DNA of 64,000 bases, taken from Claveliimonas acetigenes (GTDB lineage: Bacteria; Bacillota; Clostridia; Lachnospirales; Lachnospiraceae). The stretch's first letter is position 1. Every line of letters begins with the position of its first letter. The stretch covers positions 44,024 through 108,023 of the forward strand of contig NZ_JAOQJU010000009.1 in the NCBI RefSeq assembly GCF_025567385.1, given 5' to 3'. Below are positions 6,844-14,810 of this stretch, piece by piece. Position numbers and translations under genes: made by a program. The notes beneath the pieces were generated by a model, which saw only the letters and a program-made list of their open reading frames with translations, ran no database searches and was not told where the DNA came from.

Positions 6844-8319
6844 ATGTCAATAAATTTAGAAAGTTCCAATGTGGCGACAAGAGAAAATCGGATTGGTTCC
6901 ATTACAGGCTATATTGGTTCATTGAGTGATCTGGCATCACAGAGTGAGTGTGGGACATTAAAAGGATGTTTACGATGCTTTTCGCAGTCCAGCACCTGCC
7001 TTTCAAGCTGTGCATTGGGACAGTTATCTGCAATCCGGGATGTGGCAATTATTCATCACGGACCGGCAGGGTGTTCCGTGGCAAGCGCAGGAGCATATTA
7101 TTTGGATAAAGTTATGGCAAAGAAACGCGGTGTTACCAATGATACGGTTTATGTTGGCACAGATATGAATGAAAAGGATACTATCTTTGGTTCTACGGAA
7201 TCTTTACGTAAGATAATACTGGAAGTCAATAAAAGGTATTCACCAAAGGCAATTTTTGTAACCAGTTCCTGTGCGACTGGAATTATTGGTGAGGATATAG
7301 ACAGCGTGGTGGATGAAGTCAAGGACGAAATAGATGTTCCGATTGTAGCAGTTCACTGTGAAGGATTTAAGTCCCGCATTTGGGCGACCGGGTTTGATAT
7401 TGCTGACCATGCGGTATTAAGCTCGATTGTACAGCCGCCGAAGGAAAAAAGGAACACCATCAATTTCAAGAATTTTTATGAGAGTGCAAGACCGGAAATT
7501 ATGGAGATGTTTCGGAAATTTGATTTGGAGCCGGTTTTCTTATATTGTAACTCTACAGTGGAGGAACTGTCGCACATTTCGGAATCTCTTGCGACTACCT
7601 GTATCTGTGGTACGCTGGGGAATTACCTGGGAAATGCACTGGAGGAAAAATATGGAGTGCCTTATGTGAGAAGCATCAATCAGTGTGGTATTGTGGGTTT
7701 TGAAACATGGCTGCGTGAGATTGGCAAGGTGACAGACCGAAGTGAAAAAATAGAGAAATATATTGAGGAGCAGAGAGCAATCTACCTGCCACAGATTGAG
7801 GAAATCAAGAAAGAACTGAAAGGACTCCGGGCGGTAATCGGTATGGGACCGGGATATACTTTTGAGGTTTCAAGGGTTCTGAATGAACTTGGCATAGAGG
7901 TTGTGTGGGCATTGGCATGGCATTATGATAAGAAGTACGAGAATGGGGATGTTCCGCCATCTATGAAATATCTGTTGGACAATAACATAGACTTTGAGGC
8001 AAGCGTTGCCGACCAGCAGAACTTTGAAGTTATGAACATTTTACATAAGTACCAGCCTGATTTATACCTTTCCAGACATCCGGGTTCTACCGTCTGGGCA
8101 ATCAAAAATGGTACTCCGGCGGTTTACGTGGCGGATGAATACATGCTCTTTGGTTATAAACATACACTTGAATTTGCCCGCACGATTCTTGACGCCACCC
8201 GTAACAGAAGTTTTGAACAGAATCTGGCAAAACGGGTAAAGCTGCCTTATACAGATTGGTGGTATGAGCAGAATGTGGGCGCGTTTTTAGAAGAGGCAAA
8301 GCCTCGGAAGGAGGCTTAA
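6844..8319 (+). CDS. Nitrogenase-like alpha (NifD-type) subunit 1
   Basis: This 491-residue oxidoreductase/nitrogenase component 1 protein keeps the P-cluster alpha ligands as Cys52, Cys77 (HHGPAGC) and Cys143 (SSCATGIIGED). The cofactor cysteine (Cys275 of Azotobacter NifD) aligns in CICGTLGNYLGNALEEKYG. The partner His442 is replaced by Val: it should lie 10 residues before the conserved GY that here reads GYKH. In the CEGF segment, Gln191 and His195 become Trp180 and Phe184, so N2 reduction is unlikely. The N-terminus adds Cys36, Cys42, Cys45 and Cys56, an unusual cluster. His loss is also typical of the NifE scaffold, so this subunit could be catalytic or a scaffold. Confidence 0.9.
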   Translation: MSINLESSNVATRENRIGSITGYIGSLSDLASQSECGTLKGCLRCFSQSSTCLSSCALGQLSAIRDVAIIHHGPAGCSVASAGAYYLDKVMAKKRGVTNDTVYVGTDMNEKDTIFGSTESLRKIILEVNKRYSPKAIFVTSSCATGIIGEDIDSVVDEVKDEIDVPIVAVHCEGFKSRIWATGFDIADHAVLSSIVQPPKEKRNTINFKNFYESARPEIMEMFRKFDLEPVFLYCNSTVEELSHISESLATTCICGTLGNYLGNALEEKYGVPYVRSINQCGIVGFETWLREIGKVTDRSEKIEKYIEEQRAIYLPQIEEIKKELKGLRAVIGMGPGYTFEVSRVLNELGIEVVWALAWHYDKKYENGDVPPSMKYLLDNNIDFEASVADQQNFEVMNILHKYQPDLYLSRHPGSTVWAIKNGTPAVYVADEYMLFGYKHTLEFARTILDATRNRSFEQNLAKRVKLPYTDWWYEQNVGAFLEEAKPRKEA

Positions 8320-8321
8320 AA

Positions 8322-9620
8322 ATGGCAAAATTATTAGATAAACAGAGATATAAATGTGCTTTAGGAGCAATGCAGACAGTACAGGCAATTACAAGGGCGA
8401 TACCGATACTGCATTCTGGTCCCGGATGTGCACAGAAATTATCAGATGGAACAGGGAGTTCCGGTTATTTCTCGCCAAATATTTTCCCATGTACCAGTAT
8501 CAATGAAAAAGATGTGGTATTCGGCGGCACAAAAAAACTGGAAACAACGATTGAAAATGCATTAAAAGTGATTGATGCAGATTTATATGTGGTGCTGACC
8601 GGCTGTATTCCGGAAATTGTAGGTGATGATACAGGCGAGGTGGTAAGCAGGTTTGAAGATGCGGATAAGCCTGTTATCTACGCATCTACCGCAGGATTTA
8701 AGGGAAATAACTATATCGGGCATGAGCAGGTGATTGATGCCATTATAGACCAGTATTTGGAAAAGTCAGAAGAAAGAGAAAAGGGGTTGGTCAACATCTG
8801 GGCGGACGTTCCTTATCAGAATTTATTCTGGCTTGGAAATATCAGGGAACTTGAGAAACTGCTTGCGGAAATTGGGCTTAAGCCAAACACGATTTTTGGC
8901 TATAACAGAGGAATCGATCAAATCAATAAGATTCCAAAGGCAGAGTTTAACCTGTTGGTTTCCCCATGGGTTTCTGCCAAAAATATGCAGAAAATGGAGA
9001 AAAAACTTGGGCTTCCATGGCTCCATATTCCAACACTTCCTATTGGTGCATATGAAACCAGTAAGTTTCTGCGTGAAGTTGGAAAGTTTGCAGGGGTGGA
9101 TGAGGAAAAGGTGGAAAGTGTCATAGGTGGGCATGAGAATTATTATTACTATCTGATTGAAAGATATGCGGATCTTTTTCTCGAAAACCGTGTTATCAAT
9201 AAGCAGTTTTCTGTGGTTGCGGATGCACAGTATGCCCTCGGCATTACGAAGTTTTTAGCAAATGATCTGGGGCTTGTGCCTGCAAAACAGTTTATCGTGG
9301 ATGATACGCCAAAACAGTACCGTGAGGCAATTACAGAAGAGTTCAAAAAACTGAATTTTAACCTGCAGGCAGAGGTTGTATTTGAAACGGACAGCTATAA
9401 AATTCATGAGCAGATTAAAGAGCATGACTACCACGGTTATCCGCTTATTCTCGGCAGCTACTATGAAAAGGAACTTACGGAAAGCCTGAAAGGAAATTAC
9501 TTAAATATTGCATGGGCGGTACAGGATAAAGTGGTATTGGATGATTTCTATGCAGGCTATACAGGTGGTATCCGTCTGATTGAAGATATTTATACAGTAG
9601 CCGTCCAAAGGTTTAATTAA
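8322..9620 (+). CDS. Nitrogenase-like beta (NifK-type) subunit 1
   Basis: The 432-residue partner of the D subunit starts 2 bases after its stop, after GGAGGCTTAAAA. The three P-cluster beta cysteines are clear: Cys12 (KCALGAM), Cys36 (HSGPGC) and Cys95 (TGCIPEIVGDD). With three on D1 the pair can hold a full 8Fe-7S P-cluster. This differs from NifEN scaffolds, which bind 4Fe-4S, and from CfbD/BchNB. The N-terminal extension of true NifK is absent, so the protein is short, as in other nitrogenase-like K subunits. Confidence 0.9.
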   Translation: MAKLLDKQRYKCALGAMQTVQAITRAIPILHSGPGCAQKLSDGTGSSGYFSPNIFPCTSINEKDVVFGGTKKLETTIENALKVIDADLYVVLTGCIPEIVGDDTGEVVSRFEDADKPVIYASTAGFKGNNYIGHEQVIDAIIDQYLEKSEEREKGLVNIWADVPYQNLFWLGNIRELEKLLAEIGLKPNTIFGYNRGIDQINKIPKAEFNLLVSPWVSAKNMQKMEKKLGLPWLHIPTLPIGAYETSKFLREVGKFAGVDEEKVESVIGGHENYYYYLIERYADLFLENRVINKQFSVVADAQYALGITKFLANDLGLVPAKQFIVDDTPKQYREAITEEFKKLNFNLQAEVVFETDSYKIHEQIKEHDYHGYPLILGSYYEKELTESLKGNYLNIAWAVQDKVVLDDFYAGYTGGIRLIEDIYTVAVQRFN

Positions 9621-9636
9621 CAGGAGGGCAGGAAAT

Positions 9637-10086
9637 ATGTCGTATAAAATAGCGGTCGCATCCTCCGATGGCTTACAAATAGATGAGACTTTTGGCGCAG
9701 CGAAAAGTTTTATCATATATGAAGTGGCAGATGGTATATATAGAAAGCTGGAAGAAAGAACTTTTCGTGAGGAAGGAACAGATAATGACGGGATATCTGC
9801 AGCGGATAGCTGTAATTCATCGGGTAGCTGCAAAACAGGAGGAGGTTGTGGCAATGGTACAGGAGGCGGATGCGGTGGCGCTGGAGAAACATCTGAAAAG
9901 GTGGAACTGATATCGGACTGCCGCTGCGTTGTCTGTAAAAAAATTGGATTTCACATACAAAAGCAATTAGAGCGGAAAGCTATTTCAGCTTTTGATGTCA
10001 GTGTCTCTGTGAAAGAGGCATTGGAAAAGATATCGCATTATTTTACCCATATGGATAACCATGAATCTTTACGGGTGCAGAAATAA
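9637..10086 (+). CDS. NifX-family protein with Cys/Gly-rich insertion
   Basis: This 149-residue protein has the NifX-domain start YKIAVASSDGLQIDETFGAA. In place of the usual middle it has a low-complexity loop with repeated Cys and Gly (SCNSSGSCKTGGGCGNGTG and GGCGG), then RCVVCKKIGFHIQKQLE and the domain's last helices. The first His of the family loop is replaced (DETFG). The CX5CX4C-like loop plus CXXC looks made for metal or cluster binding. It is the last gene of the nifB-nifK1 operon and is followed by a terminator. It may be a dedicated cofactor carrier for one D/K pair. Confidence 0.8.
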   Translation: MSYKIAVASSDGLQIDETFGAAKSFIIYEVADGIYRKLEERTFREEGTDNDGISAADSCNSSGSCKTGGGCGNGTGGGCGGAGETSEKVELISDCRCVVCKKIGFHIQKQLERKAISAFDVSVSVKEALEKISHYFTHMDNHESLRVQK

Positions 10087-10098
10087 AAAAAGTTGACC

Positions 10099-10143
10099 GG
10101 ACAACCGGAGATTTGATTTAAAGAATCTTTGGTTGTCCTTTTG
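10099..10143 (+). terminator. Terminator at the end of the first nif-like operon
   Basis: GGACAACC (10099-10106) pairs with GGTTGTCC (10131-10138), and AGATT/AATCT extends the stem after a small internal loop. A short T tract follows. It may be leaky, giving lower expression of the transporter genes. Confidence 0.7.
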
Positions 10144-10210
10144 TGTATGGATTTATAAAAATGTTACAGAGGAAATTCCAAAATTGATAATAAGAAAAGA
10201 GGTAAAGACG

Positions 10211-11281
10211 ATGAACAAGAAAACGAAAAAAATATTTGCATTAGTTTTAACAACGATGATGTTGTCAGCATTGCTTCTCAACGGTTGCGGAAAAGAAGAG
10301 AAAAAGGAATCTTATGTCTTTAAAATTGGAACGGCAAATGGTTCACTATGTCTGGCACCACTTCATGTTGCACAGGATTTAGGATATTTCGAGGAGGAAT
10401 TTAATGCCGCCGGGATTAAGTATGAACTGGTAGAGATTGATATGCAGCAGGCAGCAGATTTGACGGCTTCCGGGCAGATAGATGCCTGTGTGGGATTGGC
10501 GGGAAGCCTGATACCGCAGGTGGACAGCGGATTAGATATATCTTTTACGGCAGGACTTCATACCGGATGTACAAAATATTATGTGAGCAAGGATTCAGAT
10601 ATTAAAGATTTATCCGGATTAAAGGGAAAGAAAATAGGTGTGCCGGGAATGAGTGATTCATCGGTAGTGGCATTGAAAAGGAAATTGGCAGACTTAGGCA
10701 TCGGTGTAAGTACAACGAATATGGAAATAGAATTGGTTGTCTACAATATGACGGATCTGCCGCTGGCATTAGCTAATGGTGCGGTAGATGCAATCGCCGT
10801 TCATGATCCGGTGGCATCTTCCGCAGAAAAAGAATATGGATTTACTAAGATATTAGATTTGACAGAGGATGAAAAGTTTAAAAACGAATACTGCTGTGCA
10901 TCTTACATAACTTCTTCTATAACAAAAGAACATCCTGAAGCAGCAGCAGCGTATACCAGAGCATTATTGAAAGCCTCCGCTTATGTGCAGCAAAATCCGG
11001 AGGAAGCTGCCAGACTTCAAATTGAAAACGAACAATGTTCTGGTGATTTGGCGGAAAATACGAAACTGTTGTCATCCTATAATTATCAGCCATCGGTAAG
11101 CGCCATGGAAGAAACATTTAAAAATGCATGTACAGACTTACTGGAGATTGGTAACTTACAGGAGGGAAGAAATATCGATGACTTTACCGCTGACCATATT
11201 GCGAAATTTGAGGATGTACCGGAGAGTTATACATATAATGATGACGGCACGTTTTCAGAAGTAAAAAAAAGTAGAGAATAG
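10211..11281 (+). CDS. Substrate-binding lipoprotein of an SsuA/TauA/NrtA-type ABC importer
   Basis: The 356-residue protein has a lipoprotein signal (MNKKTKKIFALVLTTMMLSA, then LLLNGC as lipobox with Cys at about 23). The mature type 2 binding fold shows IGTANGSLCLAPLHVAQDLGYF and GVPGMSDSSVVALKRKL, as in sulfonate, taurine, nitrate and thiamin-precursor receptors. The start is ATG 10211 after AAGAGGTAAAGACG; the longer frame begins in the terminator. Permease and ATPase follow. The ligand is unknown. Placement between two nitrogenase-like pairs and cysteine genes favours an organosulfur compound. It would be anchored on the outer face of the membrane. Confidence 0.88.
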   Translation: MNKKTKKIFALVLTTMMLSALLLNGCGKEEKKESYVFKIGTANGSLCLAPLHVAQDLGYFEEEFNAAGIKYELVEIDMQQAADLTASGQIDACVGLAGSLIPQVDSGLDISFTAGLHTGCTKYYVSKDSDIKDLSGLKGKKIGVPGMSDSSVVALKRKLADLGIGVSTTNMEIELVVYNMTDLPLALANGAVDAIAVHDPVASSAEKEYGFTKILDLTEDEKFKNEYCCASYITSSITKEHPEAAAAYTRALLKASAYVQQNPEEAARLQIENEQCSGDLAENTKLLSSYNYQPSVSAMEETFKNACTDLLEIGNLQEGRNIDDFTADHIAKFEDVPESYTYNDDGTFSEVKKSRE

Positions 11282-11317
11282 TTCTTGCTGTGATTAGCGG
11301 TCAGGACAGGAGGAAAT

Positions 11318-12277
11318 ATGAAAAAGATACATGTTATTATAAAACTTATTCTACCGATATTGGCAATCATTCTTTCGGTTATGACATATTATGGTCTGAA
11401 AGACAACGGAGAACAAAAGGCTACTCCATATCCATACTACATATATTTTGTCATGCTTATTTTAGGACTGTATGTAATAGTGGTTTTGGCAGCAGTTTTT
11501 ATTAAGAGGTGGAGAAAAATATTAATATACAAAGCTCCTCTGATTGCCGGAGTTTTGCTGTTGCTCATGATAATCAATATTGCCACTTCTAAGACAACCA
11601 TTCTGCCAACTTTGTATTTTCCGTCTTTAGATAGAATTATTGGACTTTTATTTGAGCAAAGGATCTTTCTACTGGAAAATGTATTGTCCTCGTTAAAATT
11701 GCTGATTATCGGTTTTATTTGGGGTGCATCTATCGGATTTTTGACTGGATTGGCATTGGGGTATAATAAGAAAGTAGGCTATTGGCTGAACCCGGTCACA
11801 AAAGTAATAGGACCTATTCCCACAACTGCATGGATTCCATTGGCATTAAGTGTATTTCCAACCACACATGTGGCGAATGTATTTTTGATTGCGTTTGCTG
11901 TATGGTTTCCAGTAACACTGATGACAAGCAGCGGAATACAAAGTACCAGTCAGGTTCATTTTGAGGTGTCAAGTACGTTAGGTGCATCCACTTTATATAA
12001 GATTGTACATGTTGCAATTCCAAGTGCAATGCCAAGCATATTTTTAGGGATATTTTATGGAACGGTTTCTTCTTTTGCTACGCTTATGGCTGTGGAGATG
12101 AACGGGAATTCCAGCGGCATTGGATGGTATATTAATTGGCAGAAACAGGTTATGATGTATGATGGCGTATATGCAGGTCTTATCATTATAGCAGTTATAT
12201 GTTCTTTGATATTGACACTCTTATTTAGAGTAAGAGATCGTATTTTGGTATGGCAGAAAGGAGTCATTAAATGGTAG
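11318..12277 (+). CDS. ABC importer permease (SsuC/TauC type)
   Basis: The 319-residue membrane protein has two extra N-terminal hydrophobic segments (about 7-25 and 40-62). These precede the standard binding-protein-dependent permease domain, with helices through about 300 and a coupling-loop region near STLGASTLYKIVHVAIPSAM. The sequence belongs with the sulfonate/taurine/nitrate permeases. ATG follows GGAGGAAAT. Its 3' end overlaps the ATPase gene by 7 bases, so translation is coupled. Confidence 0.88.
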   Translation: MKKIHVIIKLILPILAIILSVMTYYGLKDNGEQKATPYPYYIYFVMLILGLYVIVVLAAVFIKRWRKILIYKAPLIAGVLLLLMIINIATSKTTILPTLYFPSLDRIIGLLFEQRIFLLENVLSSLKLLIIGFIWGASIGFLTGLALGYNKKVGYWLNPVTKVIGPIPTTAWIPLALSVFPTTHVANVFLIAFAVWFPVTLMTSSGIQSTSQVHFEVSSTLGASTLYKIVHVAIPSAMPSIFLGIFYGTVSSFATLMAVEMNGNSSGIGWYINWQKQVMMYDGVYAGLIIIAVICSLILTLLFRVRDRILVWQKGVIKW

Positions 12278-13056
12278 GGCAGATTTCAATACAGGAGGTA
12301 AGCAAGGAGTTTGTGAATCCGGATGCTTCCAAAGAAAATATACATGCGTTAAACGGATTTTCATTGGATATTGAGCCAGGAACTTTTATAAGCCTGATTG
12401 GACCATCAGGATGTGGAAAGTCAACATTGCTGAGGCTGATAGGGGGATTAGACAATCCAAGCAGTGGTGCGATTTACCTGGATGGCAAAAAGATAGAGAA
12501 GCCAGGAAGTGACAGGGGATTTGCATTTCAGGGTTCCAATCTTTTTCCGTGGCTGACAGTTGAGAAAAATATCGCATTTGGGTTAAAGGCAAGGCATATC
12601 TATAAGGATTCCCAAAAGGATGTCGAGGAGTTTATCAATCTTGTCGGGCTGGGGGGATTTGAAAAATCATATCCGCATCAGCTATCAGGCGGTATGCAAC
12701 AAAGAGCATCTTTAGCAAGGGCATTAGTAGGACATCCATCCGTATTGTTGTTGGATGAACCTTTAGGCGCTTTAGATGCGTTTACGAGAATGAACTTACA
12801 AGATGAGATATTAGATATTTGGAAAAAATATAATATGACGGTGATTATGGTTACGCATGATGTGGATGAGGCAATTTATATGTCAGATCAGGTAGTTGTT
12901 ATGTCTGCGAGACCATCAAAAGTAGAGATTGTTATAGATATAGACCTGCCAAGATCTCGTGCAAGAGCTCAGGATACATTTCAGGAATACAGGTCAAAGA
13001 TACTTGAAATTTTGAATTTTGGTGGAAAGATTGAAGAAGTAGAGTATTATCTATAA
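12271..13056 (+). CDS. ABC importer ATPase (SsuB/TauB type)
   Basis: This 261-residue nucleotide-binding subunit has Walker A GPSGCGKST, Q-loop FAFQGSNLFPWLTV, signature LSGGMQQR, Walker B VLLLDEPLGALD and H-loop VTHDVDEA. The FPWLTV and DEAIYMSD wording is typical of the taurine/sulfonate/nitrate branch. It energises the permease at 11318 and closes a three-gene importer unit. No gene for handling the imported compound lies nearby other than the nitrogenase-like pairs. Confidence 0.92.
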   Translation: MVGQISIQEVSKEFVNPDASKENIHALNGFSLDIEPGTFISLIGPSGCGKSTLLRLIGGLDNPSSGAIYLDGKKIEKPGSDRGFAFQGSNLFPWLTVEKNIAFGLKARHIYKDSQKDVEEFINLVGLGGFEKSYPHQLSGGMQQRASLARALVGHPSVLLLDEPLGALDAFTRMNLQDEILDIWKKYNMTVIMVTHDVDEAIYMSDQVVVMSARPSKVEIVIDIDLPRSRARAQDTFQEYRSKILEILNFGGKIEEVEYYL

Positions 13057-13116
13057 ATCATTTTGCAAAATTGACAGTGTAAAATAAATAGTGCTTATCG
13101 ACAGTCTTTTATATAA

Positions 13117-13311
13117 ATATATGAGGTTGAGTTGGCAGTCACTTATAGTCTTAAAGAAGATAGGATTATAGATAATAAGTGCCTGCCTATGTCTGCATGT
13201 AAACGAATATATCAAAGTTTGTATTGTACCGCTTCCATTTTTGAAGTGTTTGTCGAGGGAGTGGCATACGAGGATGAACAATCTTTTAATAGAATTTATC
13301 ATGTGAAATAG
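13117..13311 (+). pseudogene. Unrecognised ORF remnant between the transporter and the rrf2 fragment
   Basis: An open frame of about 64 codons ends at TAG 13309-13311 with protein-like text (ACKRIYQSLYCTASIFEVFV, then EGVAYEDEQSFNRIYH). It has no start codon near its beginning and no ribosome site. I do not recognise the family. The rest of 13057-13411 is AT-rich and holds the operator-like motif at 13350. Confidence 0.3.
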
Positions 13312-13349
13312 ACAAAATCTATTACGAGCTATAGAAAACAAATAATTTT

Positions 13350-13371
13350 ATAATTCCTATATGAATAGTAT
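13350..13371 (+). promoter_or_regulatory. Putative operator, copy 3, upstream of the rrf2 fragment
   Basis: ATAATTCCTATATGAATAGT plus AT, 40 bases before the Rrf2 start, overlaps a TATAAT-like -10 (13369-13374). Rrf2 regulators usually bind their own promoter, which makes this the most informative copy of the motif. Confidence 0.45.
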
Positions 13372-13411
13372 AATATCTATGCGGGAGGGGGTTGCAGGCA
13401 AGGAGGTTTTT

Positions 13412-13662
13412 ATGAGGATATCAACAAGAGGAAAAAATGCGATAAAGCTAATGCTTGATTTGGCAACTTATAATCATGGAGAACCGGTAAGGCTCAAGGA
13501 TATAGCGAAAAGGCAGAATATATTTGAGAAATATTTGGAGCAGATTGTTGCAGTACTGCATAAAGCAGCCTTAGTAAAAAGCATCAGAGGGCGGTAATAC
13601 CGGGACAGGCACTGGTATTATATGATGGCAGTCTGGCAGCAGGAGGAGGGACGATACTATGA
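13412..13662 (+). pseudogene. rrf2 (CymR/IscR-type) 5' half fused by deletion to the mnmA 3' end
   Basis: An AGGAGG site leads to ATG 13412 and 61 codons of an Rrf2 winged helix (MRISTRGKNAIKLMLDLA, ending in ALVKSIRGR). The frame stops at 13595 where family members continue with the Gly-rich wing. From the same point another frame reads AVIPGQALVLYDGSLAAGGG to TGA at 13660, which is the C-terminal signature of the tRNA 2-thiouridylase MnmA. Firmicutes often carry rrf2-iscS-iscU-mnmA in a row, so one deletion has joined the first gene to the last. The DNA-binding half could still be made as a 61-residue peptide. Confidence 0.75.
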
Positions 13663-14665
13663 AAGCAGATGCTGGTTCCATGACATGGAGGACAGAAGAT
13701 AATATCGGTGTTTCAGAATATACGCTATTGACAGTGGAAGAAGGAAAACGGCTTATTGATCGCCTGGAACAGGAACATGAATTATCCAAAGCAGAGATGG
13801 CAGTGCTGATTGATGCTAATTGTCCGGAGTTGCGTGATTATGCAAAAGTAAAGGCAAGAGCCATTGGAGACAAGCAGTTTGGTAGGAATATTTATATCCG
13901 GGGGCTGATTGAATTTACTAACTATTGTAAAAATGATTGTTATTACTGTGGAATTCGTTGCAGCAACGCTAAGGCAGAACGATATCGTCTAAGCAGGGAG
14001 GATATTATGGCGTGCTGCAGGGAAGGAAAAAAACTGGGATTTCGGACATTTGTGTTACAAGGAGGCGAAGATCCATATTATACTGATGACCATATTGTAG
14101 ATTTGATACGGCAGCAGAGTCCCATTATCAAAAACTGCATCCACATAACTTATCACTGAAACATCGCAAGCAGTGTCTGTGGAATCTTAAAGAGATTGGT
14201 TATCAGACGGGATGTGGGTTTATGGTAGGAAGTCCGGGACAGACGGCTGAACATTTGGCGGAGGATTTTCAATTTATCAGAGAACTGCAACCAGAGATGG
14301 TAGGAATAGGACCTTTTATCCCACACAGTGACACACCATTTGCGAAAGAAATACAGGGAAGTATGGAACTGACACTATACCTTTTAAGTTTACTGCGTAT
14401 CCAGCAGCCGGATTTATTGTTGCCTGCAACTACTGCCTTAGCGACAATAAATCCCAGAGGCCGTGAACTGGGGATAGAGGCAGGTGCCAATGTGGTGATG
14501 CCAAATCTGTCTCCAGTGGGAGTTCGGGATAAATATGCATTATATAATGGGAAAGTCTGCACGGGAGATGAAGCAGCAGAGTGTAGGAAATGTCTGGAGA
14601 AACGGATAGAAAGCGTGGGCTATCACATAGTAATCAGCAGGGGAGATCACTGTGATGTGAAGTGA
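13659..14665 (+). pseudogene. HydE-like radical SAM maturase with internal deletion
   Basis: The first part (13659-14156) has the HydE hallmark IEFTNYCKNDCYYCGIRCSN with its CX3CX2C cluster site, then LGFRTFVLQGGEDPYYTD, and runs into a stop after IIKNC. A second frame resumes at LHPHNLSLKHRKQCLW and continues (GCGFMVGSPGQTAEHLAEDF, VMPNLSPVGVRDKYALYNGK) to 14665. About 40 codons covering the middle of the barrel are missing, with a frameshift. HydE helps to build the dithiomethylamine of the [FeFe]-hydrogenase H cluster. No HydF, HydG or hydrogenase is visible here. The product should be inactive. Confidence 0.8.
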
Positions 14666-14716
14666 AATCTATTGACAGGCATCTTATACATGGCTATAAT
14701 CTGTACCATAAATCAT

Positions 14717-14738
14717 ATAATTCCCATATGAATAATAG
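14717..14738 (+). promoter_or_regulatory. Putative operator, copy 4, upstream of iscS
   Basis: ATAATTCCCATATGAATAAT, about 75 bases before the iscS start, matches the site at 13350 over the first 18 bases with one change. Confidence 0.4.
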
Positions 14739-14810
14739 GTTTATATGCTTTTGGAAAGGCTTATGAACATAATGTTGAATAAAAAATAATAAGAAAGAAG
14801 GCGTATCTTT

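Noticed and set aside
6844..9620. A CfbCD or Bch/ChlLNB tetrapyrrole reductase
   Set aside because: NifB is present, the cofactor cysteine is kept and all six P-cluster cysteines occur, unlike those enzymes; no tetrapyrrole genes are near.
4962..10086. A conventional nitrogen-fixation (nif) operon
   Set aside because: No NifE, NifN, NifV or molybdenum genes are seen, Gln191 and His195 are replaced in both D subunits, and the neighbours are cysteine genes.
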